In this document: one piece after another, positions 33,417 to 42,304 of the stretch
Position numbering within the stretch: the first letter of the stretch is position 1
Layout: every line of letters begins with the position of its first letter
Position numbers and translations under genes: made by a program
Source: Candidatus Omnitrophota bacterium
Lineage (GTDB): Bacteria; Omnitrophota; Gorgyraeia; Zapsychrales; Zapsychraceae
Reading direction: 5' to 3'
Assembly: GCA_018062515.1 (NCBI GenBank)
Contig: JAGOSC010000018.1
Coordinates: forward strand, 1-43,444
DNA: 43,444 bases
The notes under the pieces: model-generated
Told to the model about the DNA's origin: nothing
Database searches by the model: none
The model's input: only the letters and a program-made list of their open reading frames with translations

Positions 33417-36400
33417 GGTATTCTCTGGTTTTTGACCGGTCATGGCTTTATCTAACTCCGGTAATATGGTTTTTCTTAGAAAATCTTTTTTTATTGACTC
33501 CATATTATCTCTACTGAAATGGTCCTCTTTGTTAAGCGCCTCTATGTTAGGTATGTCATTTTCATAATGGGGTCCGTCACTCCAGGATTTCGCCAGTTCA
33601 TTCTCAATGTATTTTTTTAGTTCATCTTTTTGTTCTACGTTAATCTGTTTAACAATTTGTTTGAATAATCCATGAATACGATTGTGTTCTGATTCCCTTG
33701 CTCCGGGAAATCGCAATTCTTTTTTGATATCATCCAAACGTTTGTTTAAACTTTCATCTGAAGAGGCCCTGGCGTTGTCGCCACTTTCCGCGGTCATAGA
33801 ATTATCGAAAATTTCTATTCTTTCGTCAAAGATTTTGCTAGCAACGTTAGCAAAGAATACAATCTTCCGATCTTCTTCTATTATGTCCATTGGAATATTT
33901 TTATTTTTTATATTTTCTTGAGCAGAGCGCTTCATGACTAAAACATGCTTATGGGCATTCCGAGCTGTAGAAATTGAATATATATCAAACTGATTTCGAG
34001 GCAATGGATTTTCTTTATAAAACCAAATATCGGTCAGTTGTGTTAACGATAATCCAGATAATTGTTCATTAAAATCAGATTCTGACTTGGATTCTTGGAA
34101 TTTTTTATACCACTCATTATATAAATTCTCAGTGGTCAGTATGGCGTTGTCGGCCCCGTTATCAATGTAATCTAACAATTGATTTTTCCAATCATCAATA
34201 GTCAATGTTCCTTTTTGATGATCCACAAAATTGAAACTTTCCTCAATCCAATTCTTAAGAGCTTGAACATTGATTGTTTTAGCGGCATCAGAATAAAAAT
34301 TCGAATACTCTTCAATCCAGACTTTACTCAGATCGAACTCTTTTCTCGCTTTTTCCTGACGTTTTAAATATTCACTCGCTCCTTTGAAGAAAAAGTATTC
34401 CTGCTGAATTTTCTTTTCTTGGGCTTCTTTTTCCTGAGGAGTTCTTTCGTCATTTTTATTGGCGTTCATTTTCTGAAATTGGTCCCGGCTTAATCGGCTC
34501 ATAAATTGAATTGCCTGTGGAGTTAAGTTCGCCAAGGCAACACCGACTTGCTTTTTCTCATGACTATATCTAAGCAATTGTACAAGTTGGGTATCGTTAA
34601 GTTGTTTTAATTCAGGAGTTAAATCGGCCTTGCCTAAAGTAACATGCTGTTCGTACCATTCTTTCACTTTCTCGTCAGACCAAGCTGAAAGCATGGAATT
34701 GTCTTTGTCTTTTTTTAATTTATCTTTAGCTTGGGCAAAGCCTTGTGAAACAGTATCCTTGTCACCTTCAGCACTAGTCACTGATCCCGCGCCGGACCCA
34801 GCTGCGTCAAGCTCTGCGTTCAATGCGACACCAGCCCACTTTTGGCTGCCTTCACCGCCGACAAACTCATCTCCATCAGCGATAGCTTTATCTTGAAAAT
34901 TCGCTACGGCGAGCATACCTTCTTCTTGAAATTTTTTATAAAATTCACCGTTATAATAATGATCAAGCTCCGAACCAAGATAAGTCACGAATTGGAATTG
35001 TGCGTAACGGCCCTGACGTGTCCCAAAATTTCTTAATTCTTCGTCGGTCAGCACATGACCGCTTTTGTCTTTGGCCCTCCAATAAAATGAAGGAGATGTA
35101 TTGTTCGCGAGTGTTCCAAGGACATACCGCATAAGGTTGCGCGCGGTTGTCTCACCCAAACCTAATTCCACCATCGCCTTGATTCTCTGGTCCACTTCAG
35201 CGCCGAATTGTTCAATGGTAAACGCCTTTTCATCATATTTAGCATTAACGGCAGCTTTAAGATGATCGTGAATTTCATTAATAACACGTTGTCGACGAGC
35301 TTCTGGAATTGATTCACCTAAATAAGAGCGGAGAGTAAATCCAGCTCTATCTAACATGCGCTCATCGTCTTCCAGAATAATCCCCAACCGATAATCACTG
35401 ACAACTTTGGCTAAACTTTTTGTTTCCTCTATGTTCGGATGATGTTGTTCCTCCCAAACAATATCGGAATAATCGGAAAAATGTATAGAACGCGCCATTG
35501 CCATTTCATGACCGCTCTGAATCATCCAAAGAGTACGTTGTACATCACTGGTTGATGTTAAATTGGCATCCCACATGAGTGTCGTATCCGGATTCAAGGC
35601 ATCTTGATTGAGTTTTCCTTCGGTGATCATGCGATTTCTATCTTTCCAAACAGAATAAGTAATCACTTCAATGCCCAATTCTTTTGCTCTTGCCTTGACC
35701 CGACGGAAATCAGCATACATTCCCATGTTTCTGAATTCTTGGGCTTCTTGATTACGTCCCAAGCTTTCCAGTTTTTCGGCAACGGCGATATGCATGGTTT
35801 TTAGATTAGCGTCTTTGCGCCATTCTTTATCTACCTTAGCCACTTCCGCTCCGGTTGCGCCGCGGTTTCTTTCGGCTTCAATAACATCGTTATAGGACTG
35901 TACATTGATATTAGTGGCCCCAAGGACGAACGGTTGATCGCGAGGATCGAGTATACTAGTAATTGAATCCGCTGCTTCGGAATCAGTGCGAGCGACGATC
36001 AAAGTATTCAAATTCATGCGGTCAAGTGAAAGTCTGGCTTTATTTAAAGTTTGTATATGCTCAGAGGTTGAAACCAAAACTTTTCCAGCCATGTGCCCAC
36101 ATTTTTTACATCCATGAGCTTGATCTTCTAAATGGATGGCAGCGATAAGAGATTCTTCTTCTCCTTCGGTCATCATATACTTGACCATTTCCATCGGAGC
36201 TTCATGCCCCGTATCTCCGTCGACAAATAACGGAAGAAGAAAATCATATTCCCGGGTTTTAGCTTTTTCTTCATCACTCATGCGGCTGCGTCGTTCCGCC
36301 TGTATACGAGCTTTTTGAATAAGCTGTCTGGATAAACGAGCCGGGAATTCGGCTAAATAAGTGTAAGGTGACCTGGCTTGGTCGGATACGCCTCGACGGG

Positions 36401-39400
36401 CGGATTCGGCCCAACCTCCTATATACGTGGCTTGAGCTCCATTACGAACGATGCTATCCGCGGTCGCTTCGTCAAATGGACCATAAGCCCTAATCGTCGT
36501 TCCATGTAATGTGTGATCCATTAAAATATTATCAAATTTATCTGCGACATGGTTTGTAGTCATACGTATCGTCCCGTCAAAATCGTGCAGTGTGGAGGCA
36601 ATCTGGGTTGGACTATGTTTTCTGATGAAATACCGGCCGGCTTTCTTTTGATCTTGTATACGATCTTTGGCAATTCTACGTCGATCTTCAAAATTATTTG
36701 CATCACTCAACAACGCCATATCAAAACTTTTTTCATTTTTCACGTCGAGTAATGTCACATTTTGTTCAAACACGGCGCTGAAATTAAGGGCTGTTTCTTT
36801 TAAACGAAAATAATCCTTAACCTTTTTTGCTTCTACGTCACTGTAATGATTACCATCAATCTGGTATATGCTTAATTTTCTTGAAAGCTCACGGTTAATT
36901 TCTTCAAGTTTTTTCCACGCATCCATTGATTCCTGTGTGCTATATTCCGTTAATTTGTTTTCACCGGAAATCTTGTGTTCCAATTTTAATCCGTTTACTT
37001 CGGTTATGAACGCGTTCCACTTTTCATTCAACCATTTTTCTCCAATCCCGATATATATGTCACGAACCGTTTCACTCATTTTATGATTGTCTACACCGTT
37101 GTATTCAATCTCTTTTACATCGTCTTGCAGAGAAATATGCTTTAGAAGCCAAAGCGTTTTATACATGTCTAATATGGTTATCTCATCAGCACCATTCTTA
37201 GCAAAAGGACGCATTTCCAAATAGTCAAGGATCTGGCTTTGAGATAACATCGCCGCGTCAACTTGAGCGGACCTCAACACTTCATTAATGGCGGCGGTTT
37301 CAGTCTTGGTAAACTTTCCTCTTACTTTTTTTAACTTAGGATTCTTTGTTTGACGGACTGAGAATTCAGCGTCGAGAAAACCTTTTATCTCTTGTAATCC
37401 TGCCATTTTTAGGTTCATCAGCTTGCCTTCCACTCCACTGCTTTTGGGATATAGATAAGGCTGGCCATTTTTCTGTCTAAAATTTTTATTGACGAAAGAA
37501 ACCGTCGCCAACATTTGATCCATAACAAACGTATTGAGTTTATTGAGTTCATTATCGGATAGTTTTCCATGGTTAAGCAAATACTCGCGGCCTTCTAGCC
37601 GGTCGATGAGCATGGGCCAATTGGTGATAATGTCTTTATTTTCTTTTTGTTGTTTTTCAAATTCTGCTTTAATCGAATCAATGAATGACTTGATTTTATT
37701 CAATCTTTTCTCATTCACTTTATTCAATCTTTTGTCATTCGAAGAATACACCTTTAATGGTTTCTCTAATTCGCGGATTGTCTTTAGATAAATTTTAACA
37801 GCAACGGCCGTATCCGAATCTTTTGCCAACATCGCCCCATCACTTTCCTTAATTTTTATGGCCTTAGCTAGACTTTCATCCAATTCTTTTAAACTTAATT
37901 CTTGATAAAGCGGCGACGTCTTTTCACGATAAAGGTATAACTCTTTAAGCAATTCAAGGCTATATGTTTCTAATACATCATCTAAGTTTTCCAAATTAGA
38001 AGTCAACCCTAATAGTTTGGGGAACAAGTCTTCTGCAGAGGGTTCTTTGGACAACATCGCCTCGTCTTTTTCTTGATCAGAAGCAGTCATGGATTCATCA
38101 ATGTCAGTAGGAGAAACGCCTCCTTCAAATACATACGCATAACCTTGATTAGATTTATTTGAGCTCTTCTTAGTCGATATTTTATCCGCGTCTAATCGCT
38201 TAATCTTATCGTCTACAATATAAGTTAAATCATCCAATTTTCTTTCGGAGAATAAATGATATGGGCTTTTATCATCGTTTACAAAGTTATCTTCTGCAAC
38301 ACGAAAATCCCAAGCCTCTCTATATTTATCTTTTAATTCCTTTATTGAAGCTTTTATTTTTTGTAGTTTCTCTTGAGTTAATTCGCCTTGCCCGCGTAAC
38401 CATCGATAATTACTAATCTTTTTAATCAAAAATGTCCACGTAAGCCCAGGTCGGTTGTATTGTGTATAACCTGTTTCTTCCATTTCTTTAAATTTCTTAG
38501 CAGATTCTTGTAATAGTTTTAATGTTCCCGCGTCTAAATCATCTAATATATTAGAAAATACAGACTTTTCCGCTGTAATCAAATTCAATATTTCTTCATT
38601 AACTAAATCAAGCCTATGATCCCAAAGCTGAGCTTCTGTTTCATAATCATGTTCTTTCAATCCAACAATGGTTGTTTTAAGCAGGTTTGATAATTTAATA
38701 AGTTCTTTCGAATTTAAATTTTTATACGATTTTTTATACCAATCAATTGCTTTTAATTCTGAAGGAAGCGCAGCCAACATCGCCGCGTCGGCGCCGTAAA
38801 CTAAACCGTAATAATAATCACCGCCAAGAAATTCTTTTAGCTGATCGACTGTCTTAAAAGGATATTTAGATTTTGCCTCTAAATCTTCCATTTTCGATAC
38901 AAGATATTTTCTATCGTCTTCTCGACTATCTTCGTTAGCTTTACGAACGGCAGAAAAGATTTCACTTATTATTTTCGAGTTTGTCTTGTTCTTCACGTTA
39001 TCAGATAATTGCTCAGTCAAAATCGCCGCGTCTTTCTTTGCGGCATCACCGAGCATGGAATTATCTTTTTCAACTTCAATATACCCTTTAATTCGAAGAG
39101 GGGTGGGAGGTTGCCTACCATCCATTGGAATAATTTTGATTTCTTTAAAATTAATATCATTAGGCACATTTTCTGTATTGACCTTGATCCGCCCCCAATT
39201 ATCACCAAAAAGACCCAATATAGCACCTGTTTCAAATGTGATAGGATTTCCGTGGACACCCTCGGGTAAAAATTGGACTGTAACTTGGGTGCCTATCTGT
39301 TCATATGGAAAATAGATAAAAATTGATTTTACACCCTTAAAATTAAAGGATCCTTTTAACCGGCCAACATCCGGGATTGCATCAAGAGTTATGTTCGGAT

Positions 39401-41735
39401 ACGTAGAATCAGGCCCATTGGAAGATTGTGTAGTTATGATGTAATCAGATAAATAATGTCCGCCTAATAAAAGTGTACTGTAGATGGTGAAGGACAAAGC
39501 GAAATTAATGAACTTATTTTTCGATAATGCGGCCATATCTGGATTCATTGATCCATCCTGAATATTCATTACTGTATCTTCGTATTTATTTAATCTTTCC
39601 GCCACATGCTTTTCTTTACCAAACATCGCCGCGTCGCTATAAACGACATCATAAACCTCATTCCCCACAACATCTTTAATTTTTGCGGACGTAAAATATT
39701 CATTCGCTTTAGTAAACGCATCTCTATTCGCTCGCAAATCATTTTTCAACGCTATTAGTTTATAATAAAGACGCAATTTTAATTCTTGGTCGTTTTTCGT
39801 CAAGTTTGCCGCAGCTTCATCAAAATCTTGCTCAATTTCTGTTATTGTCTTATACGGCTTCGCCTGAATTTTTCTTTTGACATCAGATTTGGCCATATCT
39901 TTGACATCCGTAGATCCTGTCATGCCATTAGGATTTTCAAATCTTTCATGATATTCATACTTTTCAATAAATTCATTAATAATGGGAAGAACTATTTTAG
40001 TTAATGCATCTTTGGTAAAAAGATTATTGGGAGAATAAAAATTCTCTATTTTTACTCTTTGAATTTTACTATTACTCTCTAATGTATGGATAGCATCATT
40101 GACCAATTTCTTGTAATAATAGAGCAGTTCTTTATATGTAGAATATTTAGCACTAAATCTTTTTCTATCTGTATATAATAAACCGAGAAAAACTTTCGCA
40201 TCTAGATAAGCTTCAGACATCCATAAATATGTTTCTAGACGCGCTCTTAAAATGTCCAATTCATCCGAATTTAAAGTCTTATTCCCGGTATATATTCTAA
40301 TACTCTTATAAACCGGAATATTGTCCAAGGCATTATTCATTCTGTCGGCGGTAAAATGCTCAAACAAATATTTCTTCGTGTCATATGCACTCTCAATATC
40401 GCTTTTCTTTTTCTTATTAGCTTCTCTTAGCCAGTCTTCTGCGGTCAGTACCGCCGCGTCGTTATCTTGCTTTTTAACGGCTTCTTCGATAACTGTCGCA
40501 TTTTTATCGTTCGATTCGTAAAGATTGATTTCTACCGCTGACAATGCATTGTCTTTGGCCAGTTCGTTTGCTCCGACTAAAACAGCCTTGTCCGCGTAGG
40601 GTAAACTATCGCCGTTATAAGTTTCCGATAAAACAGCTTTGTCTATTCCTTTAAATCCAAATCCACCGGAAAAATACTGTCTTGGTATGATCTCTTTAGT
40701 CGCCGGGTCGTATTCTTCCTTAATATAGTTATAAACACCTAACTTAAACGCCTTTAAATATTGATCATAGATTTTATCTTTGATCGCCGGATCATCTACA
40801 TTAACCCCAGCCACTTTCTTTTGATCCATATAAACCTGACCCAATAATGATTCCTTTAAATTGTTCTTAAACCAGGCTGCTAAAATCATGGAATTATAGA
40901 CTTGTCTTAAACTCGCAAATGTTTCGCCTTCATTGACTTCTTTCTCTATTTCAGGAATGAGAACTTCACGTATCATTTCGGAAATCATTTCACCTTGTTC
41001 GGTTTTAGCTTCCTCTCCAACTTGGCTGACACCATGTTCTTTACGATTGATGGATTCTTGTAAAGCCAAATAATCCTGGGCTAACATGACTTTTAAATGA
41101 CTGTTCAAAACAAACGCGCTGCCTTCATGCTCATAGACGGCCGCTCTTTCCGGAACAATCCAAATCTTGTTAAACGCTTCAACCGGTATATCACTGCTGC
41201 CAAATCGATCAAAGGCTTTTTGATGCACTTTTTCCCAAAATTTCTTTCCTAATTCATTTTCGGGATACATTAAAGACGCGGTTAATTGTTTTAAAATATA
41301 ATCTTGGGCTAATAAATCACGGCCCATTTCGGTCACGCCAAACTCAGGCGCAATCATTTTATCTTTTTCATAGGGAGATAAGTTGACCCAAAGGTCTTCA
41401 GATGGAGTAGTAAGTGTAGCTAGAAAATACTTAATTAATTTGCTGGATTCTTCGCGAAGCTGATCATCATTGATATTTTCATCGCCTTTACTCACGTAAA
41501 AGGTGAAATTTAAAGGATTTTCAGGATTGATGGTGATGCCTTTGATTAAAGCCGGCATATAACCTACGGTTGGGGTGATTAATGTCCCGGGAATGGGTAG
41601 ATTTAATATGGTGGGAAGAGTTTGAGCAGCGACTTGCGGCGGCAAAATCGATGTAAATACAAATGTGAACGCCACGAAGCTACATATAATTCGACGAGCG
41701 AAATCTTTTTTCTCTCTGTTAGTTAAAGTCATCAT
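33123..41735 (-). CDS. Giant secreted modular polyprotein with internal isocitrate lyase
   Basis: This 2,870-aa protein starts at ATG 41735, with GGGGGA upstream; the frame is open to 41813 but without a ribosome site. A signal peptide (to about VAAQ) precedes a conserved N-terminal domain of about 360 aa (EFGVTEMGRDLLAQDYILKQ). Helical modules follow, each opened by a D-x-[AS]-[MLI]-[LTF] motif at 40539, 40446, 39621, 39051, 39018, 38775, 38052, 37827, 37245, 36708, 34689, 34137, 33792 and 33438. A membrane-like helix lies near 39450-39530 and a beta-rich domain at 39070-39430. A full isocitrate lyase occupies about 34750-36700, with the active-site KKCGH at 36093-36107. The last 97 residues are shared with the next gene. 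The reading frame is unbroken. Function of the whole is unknown; processing into pieces is inference. Confidence 0.85.
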   Translation of the reverse strand: MMTLTNREKKDFARRIICSFVAFTFVFTSILPPQVAAQTLPTILNLPIPGTLITPTVGYMPALIKGITINPENPLNFTFYVSKGDENINDDQLREESSKLIKYFLATLTTPSEDLWVNLSPYEKDKMIAPEFGVTEMGRDLLAQDYILKQLTASLMYPENELGKKFWEKVHQKAFDRFGSSDIPVEAFNKIWIVPERAAVYEHEGSAFVLNSHLKVMLAQDYLALQESINRKEHGVSQVGEEAKTEQGEMISEMIREVLIPEIEKEVNEGETFASLRQVYNSMILAAWFKNNLKESLLGQVYMDQKKVAGVNVDDPAIKDKIYDQYLKAFKLGVYNYIKEEYDPATKEIIPRQYFSGGFGFKGIDKAVLSETYNGDSLPYADKAVLVGANELAKDNALSAVEINLYESNDKNATVIEEAVKKQDNDAAVLTAEDWLREANKKKKSDIESAYDTKKYLFEHFTADRMNNALDNIPVYKSIRIYTGNKTLNSDELDILRARLETYLWMSEAYLDAKVFLGLLYTDRKRFSAKYSTYKELLYYYKKLVNDAIHTLESNSKIQRVKIENFYSPNNLFTKDALTKIVLPIINEFIEKYEYHERFENPNGMTGSTDVKDMAKSDVKRKIQAKPYKTITEIEQDFDEAAANLTKNDQELKLRLYYKLIALKNDLRANRDAFTKANEYFTSAKIKDVVGNEVYDVVYSDAAMFGKEKHVAERLNKYEDTVMNIQDGSMNPDMAALSKNKFINFALSFTIYSTLLLGGHYLSDYIITTQSSNGPDSTYPNITLDAIPDVGRLKGSFNFKGVKSIFIYFPYEQIGTQVTVQFLPEGVHGNPITFETGAILGLFGDNWGRIKVNTENVPNDINFKEIKIIPMDGRQPPTPLRIKGYIEVEKDNSMLGDAAKKDAAILTEQLSDNVKNKTNSKIISEIFSAVRKANEDSREDDRKYLVSKMEDLEAKSKYPFKTVDQLKEFLGGDYYYGLVYGADAAMLAALPSELKAIDWYKKSYKNLNSKELIKLSNLLKTTIVGLKEHDYETEAQLWDHRLDLVNEEILNLITAEKSVFSNILDDLDAGTLKLLQESAKKFKEMEETGYTQYNRPGLTWTFLIKKISNYRWLRGQGELTQEKLQKIKASIKELKDKYREAWDFRVAEDNFVNDDKSPYHLFSERKLDDLTYIVDDKIKRLDADKISTKKSSNKSNQGYAYVFEGGVSPTDIDESMTASDQEKDEAMLSKEPSAEDLFPKLLGLTSNLENLDDVLETYSLELLKELYLYREKTSPLYQELSLKELDESLAKAIKIKESDGAMLAKDSDTAVAVKIYLKTIRELEKPLKVYSSNDKRLNKVNEKRLNKIKSFIDSIKAEFEKQQKENKDIITNWPMLIDRLEGREYLLNHGKLSDNELNKLNTFVMDQMLATVSFVNKNFRQKNGQPYLYPKSSGVEGKLMNLKMAGLQEIKGFLDAEFSVRQTKNPKLKKVRGKFTKTETAAINEVLRSAQVDAAMLSQSQILDYLEMRPFAKNGADEITILDMYKTLWLLKHISLQDDVKEIEYNGVDNHKMSETVRDIYIGIGEKWLNEKWNAFITEVNGLKLEHKISGENKLTEYSTQESMDAWKKLEEINRELSRKLSIYQIDGNHYSDVEAKKVKDYFRLKETALNFSAVFEQNVTLLDVKNEKSFDMALLSDANNFEDRRRIAKDRIQDQKKAGRYFIRKHSPTQIASTLHDFDGTIRMTTNHVADKFDNILMDHTLHGTTIRAYGPFDEATADSIVRNGAQATYIGGWAESARRGVSDQARSPYTYLAEFPARLSRQLIQKARIQAERRSRMSDEEKAKTREYDFLLPLFVDGDTGHEAPMEMVKYMMTEGEEESLIAAIHLEDQAHGCKKCGHMAGKVLVSTSEHIQTLNKARLSLDRMNLNTLIVARTDSEAADSITSILDPRDQPFVLGATNINVQSYNDVIEAERNRGATGAEVAKVDKEWRKDANLKTMHIAVAEKLESLGRNQEAQEFRNMGMYADFRRVKARAKELGIEVITYSVWKDRNRMITEGKLNQDALNPDTTLMWDANLTSTSDVQRTLWMIQSGHEMAMARSIHFSDYSDIVWEEQHHPNIEETKSLAKVVSDYRLGIILEDDERMLDRAGFTLRSYLGESIPEARRQRVINEIHDHLKAAVNAKYDEKAFTIEQFGAEVDQRIKAMVELGLGETTARNLMRYVLGTLANNTSPSFYWRAKDKSGHVLTDEELRNFGTRQGRYAQFQFVTYLGSELDHYYNGEFYKKFQEEGMLAVANFQDKAIADGDEFVGGEGSQKWAGVALNAELDAAGSGAGSVTSAEGDKDTVSQGFAQAKDKLKKDKDNSMLSAWSDEKVKEWYEQHVTLGKADLTPELKQLNDTQLVQLLRYSHEKKQVGVALANLTPQAIQFMSRLSRDQFQKMNANKNDERTPQEKEAQEKKIQQEYFFFKGASEYLKRQEKARKEFDLSKVWIEEYSNFYSDAAKTINVQALKNWIEESFNFVDHQKGTLTIDDWKNQLLDYIDNGADNAILTTENLYNEWYKKFQESKSESDFNEQLSGLSLTQLTDIWFYKENPLPRNQFDIYSISTARNAHKHVLVMKRSAQENIKNKNIPMDIIEEDRKIVFFANVASKIFDERIEIFDNSMTAESGDNARASSDESLNKRLDDIKKELRFPGARESEHNRIHGLFKQIVKQINVEQKDELKKYIENELAKSWSDGPHYENDIPNIEALNKEDHFSRDNMESIKKDFLRKTILPELDKAMTGQKPENTGGIDLNPALLDLQIKRDGSGVPLPMIQQPSDLMKNIEGFIPVIINIVPVSNMPLILGFLDENGNPTDTQFSFEHEYQSDEPKAKLEDVEQDQLSFLR
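34704..36707 (-). other. Isocitrate lyase domain inside the polyprotein
   Basis: This segment (about 665 codons between two D-x-[AS]-[ML]-L motifs) encodes an aceA-like domain of roughly 540 aa plus a linker. Key elements of the reaction isocitrate to glyoxylate plus succinate are present: YIGGWAESARRG, DGDTGHEAP, HLEDQAHGCKKCGHMAGKV with the catalytic Cys, and ARTDSEAADSI. The block is complete, so activity is plausible if folded. The usual DTGHG reads DTGHE, a change near the Mg2+ site worth noting. No malate synthase is in the window. Confidence 0.85.
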
Positions 41736-41966
41736 GACCGCATTCCCCCGTTGGTTGTAAAATTCAATGAAAAAATATAAAAAGCCGTCGGTGATATCAA
41801 ATAAATGATACACGGGCTTAAATACAAAACAGACTAAAGTTATGTTGGAATTTTACTTCTATTGATTGGGGAATTTGGAATAATATGTAACTGACAAAAG
41901 TATAACCCACAGGCTATGCTTTGTCAAAAATATTTTTAGGTAAATCGGGTCACATGACACAAGTCA
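41736..41966 (-). other. Intergenic region upstream of the polyprotein
   Basis: About 230 bp are AT-rich and hold no gene of their own; the polyprotein frame is open from 41813 but probably untranslated above 41735. The ribosome site GGGGGA lies about 8 bp before the ATG at 41735. No confident -35/-10 pair is chosen. Confidence 0.4.
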
Positions 41967-42000
41967 CAAAGTCACATGTGTCTTGTGACATGTGACTTTG
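41967..42000. repeat. 13-bp perfect inverted repeat between the polyprotein genes
   Basis: CAAAGTCACATGT and its exact complement ACATGTGACTTTG flank an 8-nt loop. Partial copies of the same words (GTCACATGACACAAGTCACA) lie just to the left, and GGGGACAGCACCTT abuts it on the right, 10 bp from the upstream polyprotein stop. There is no T run, so it is not a typical terminator; it resembles REP-type palindromes mobilised by IS200-like (RAYT) transposases. Confidence 0.65.
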
Positions 42001-42013
42001 AAGGTGCTGTCCC

Positions 42014-42304
42014 CTATCTTAAAAAACTTAGCTGATCTTGCTCAACATCATCCAGCTTGGCTTTCGGCTCATCGCTTTGATATTCATGATTATCATAAGT
42101 TATTCTGTTAGAATCACTTTCATCACCAACCATACCTAAAAGAAAGGGCATATTGGTGACCGGAACCACATTGATGATGACCGGAATGAAACCTTCAATA
42201 TTTTTCATTAAATCTGAAGGCTGTTGTGTCATCGGTAATGGAATGCCATTTCCGTCCCGTTTGATTTGAAGATCCAGCAAATCAGGATTTAAGTCGATAC
42301 CGCC
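42014..42304 (-). repeat. Conserved 96-aa C-terminal tail, copy 2
   Basis: The tail opens GGIDLNPDLLDLQIKRDG and ends EQDQLSFLR. It matches the tail at 33123-33416 except for conservative changes and a short variable stretch around GDESDSN. Both copies follow a D-x-A-M-T motif. Confidence 0.8.

Noticed and set aside
33682..40521. Many plus-strand frames opposite the polyprotein gene, including one of 109 codons at 38986
   Set aside because: They lie fully antisense to a continuous coding frame with repeated protein motifs, and show no domain similarity.
41736..41813. 26-residue N-terminal extension of the polyprotein
   Set aside because: It would place a second hydrophobic stretch before the signal peptide and has no ribosome site, whereas GGGGGA precedes the ATG at 41735.
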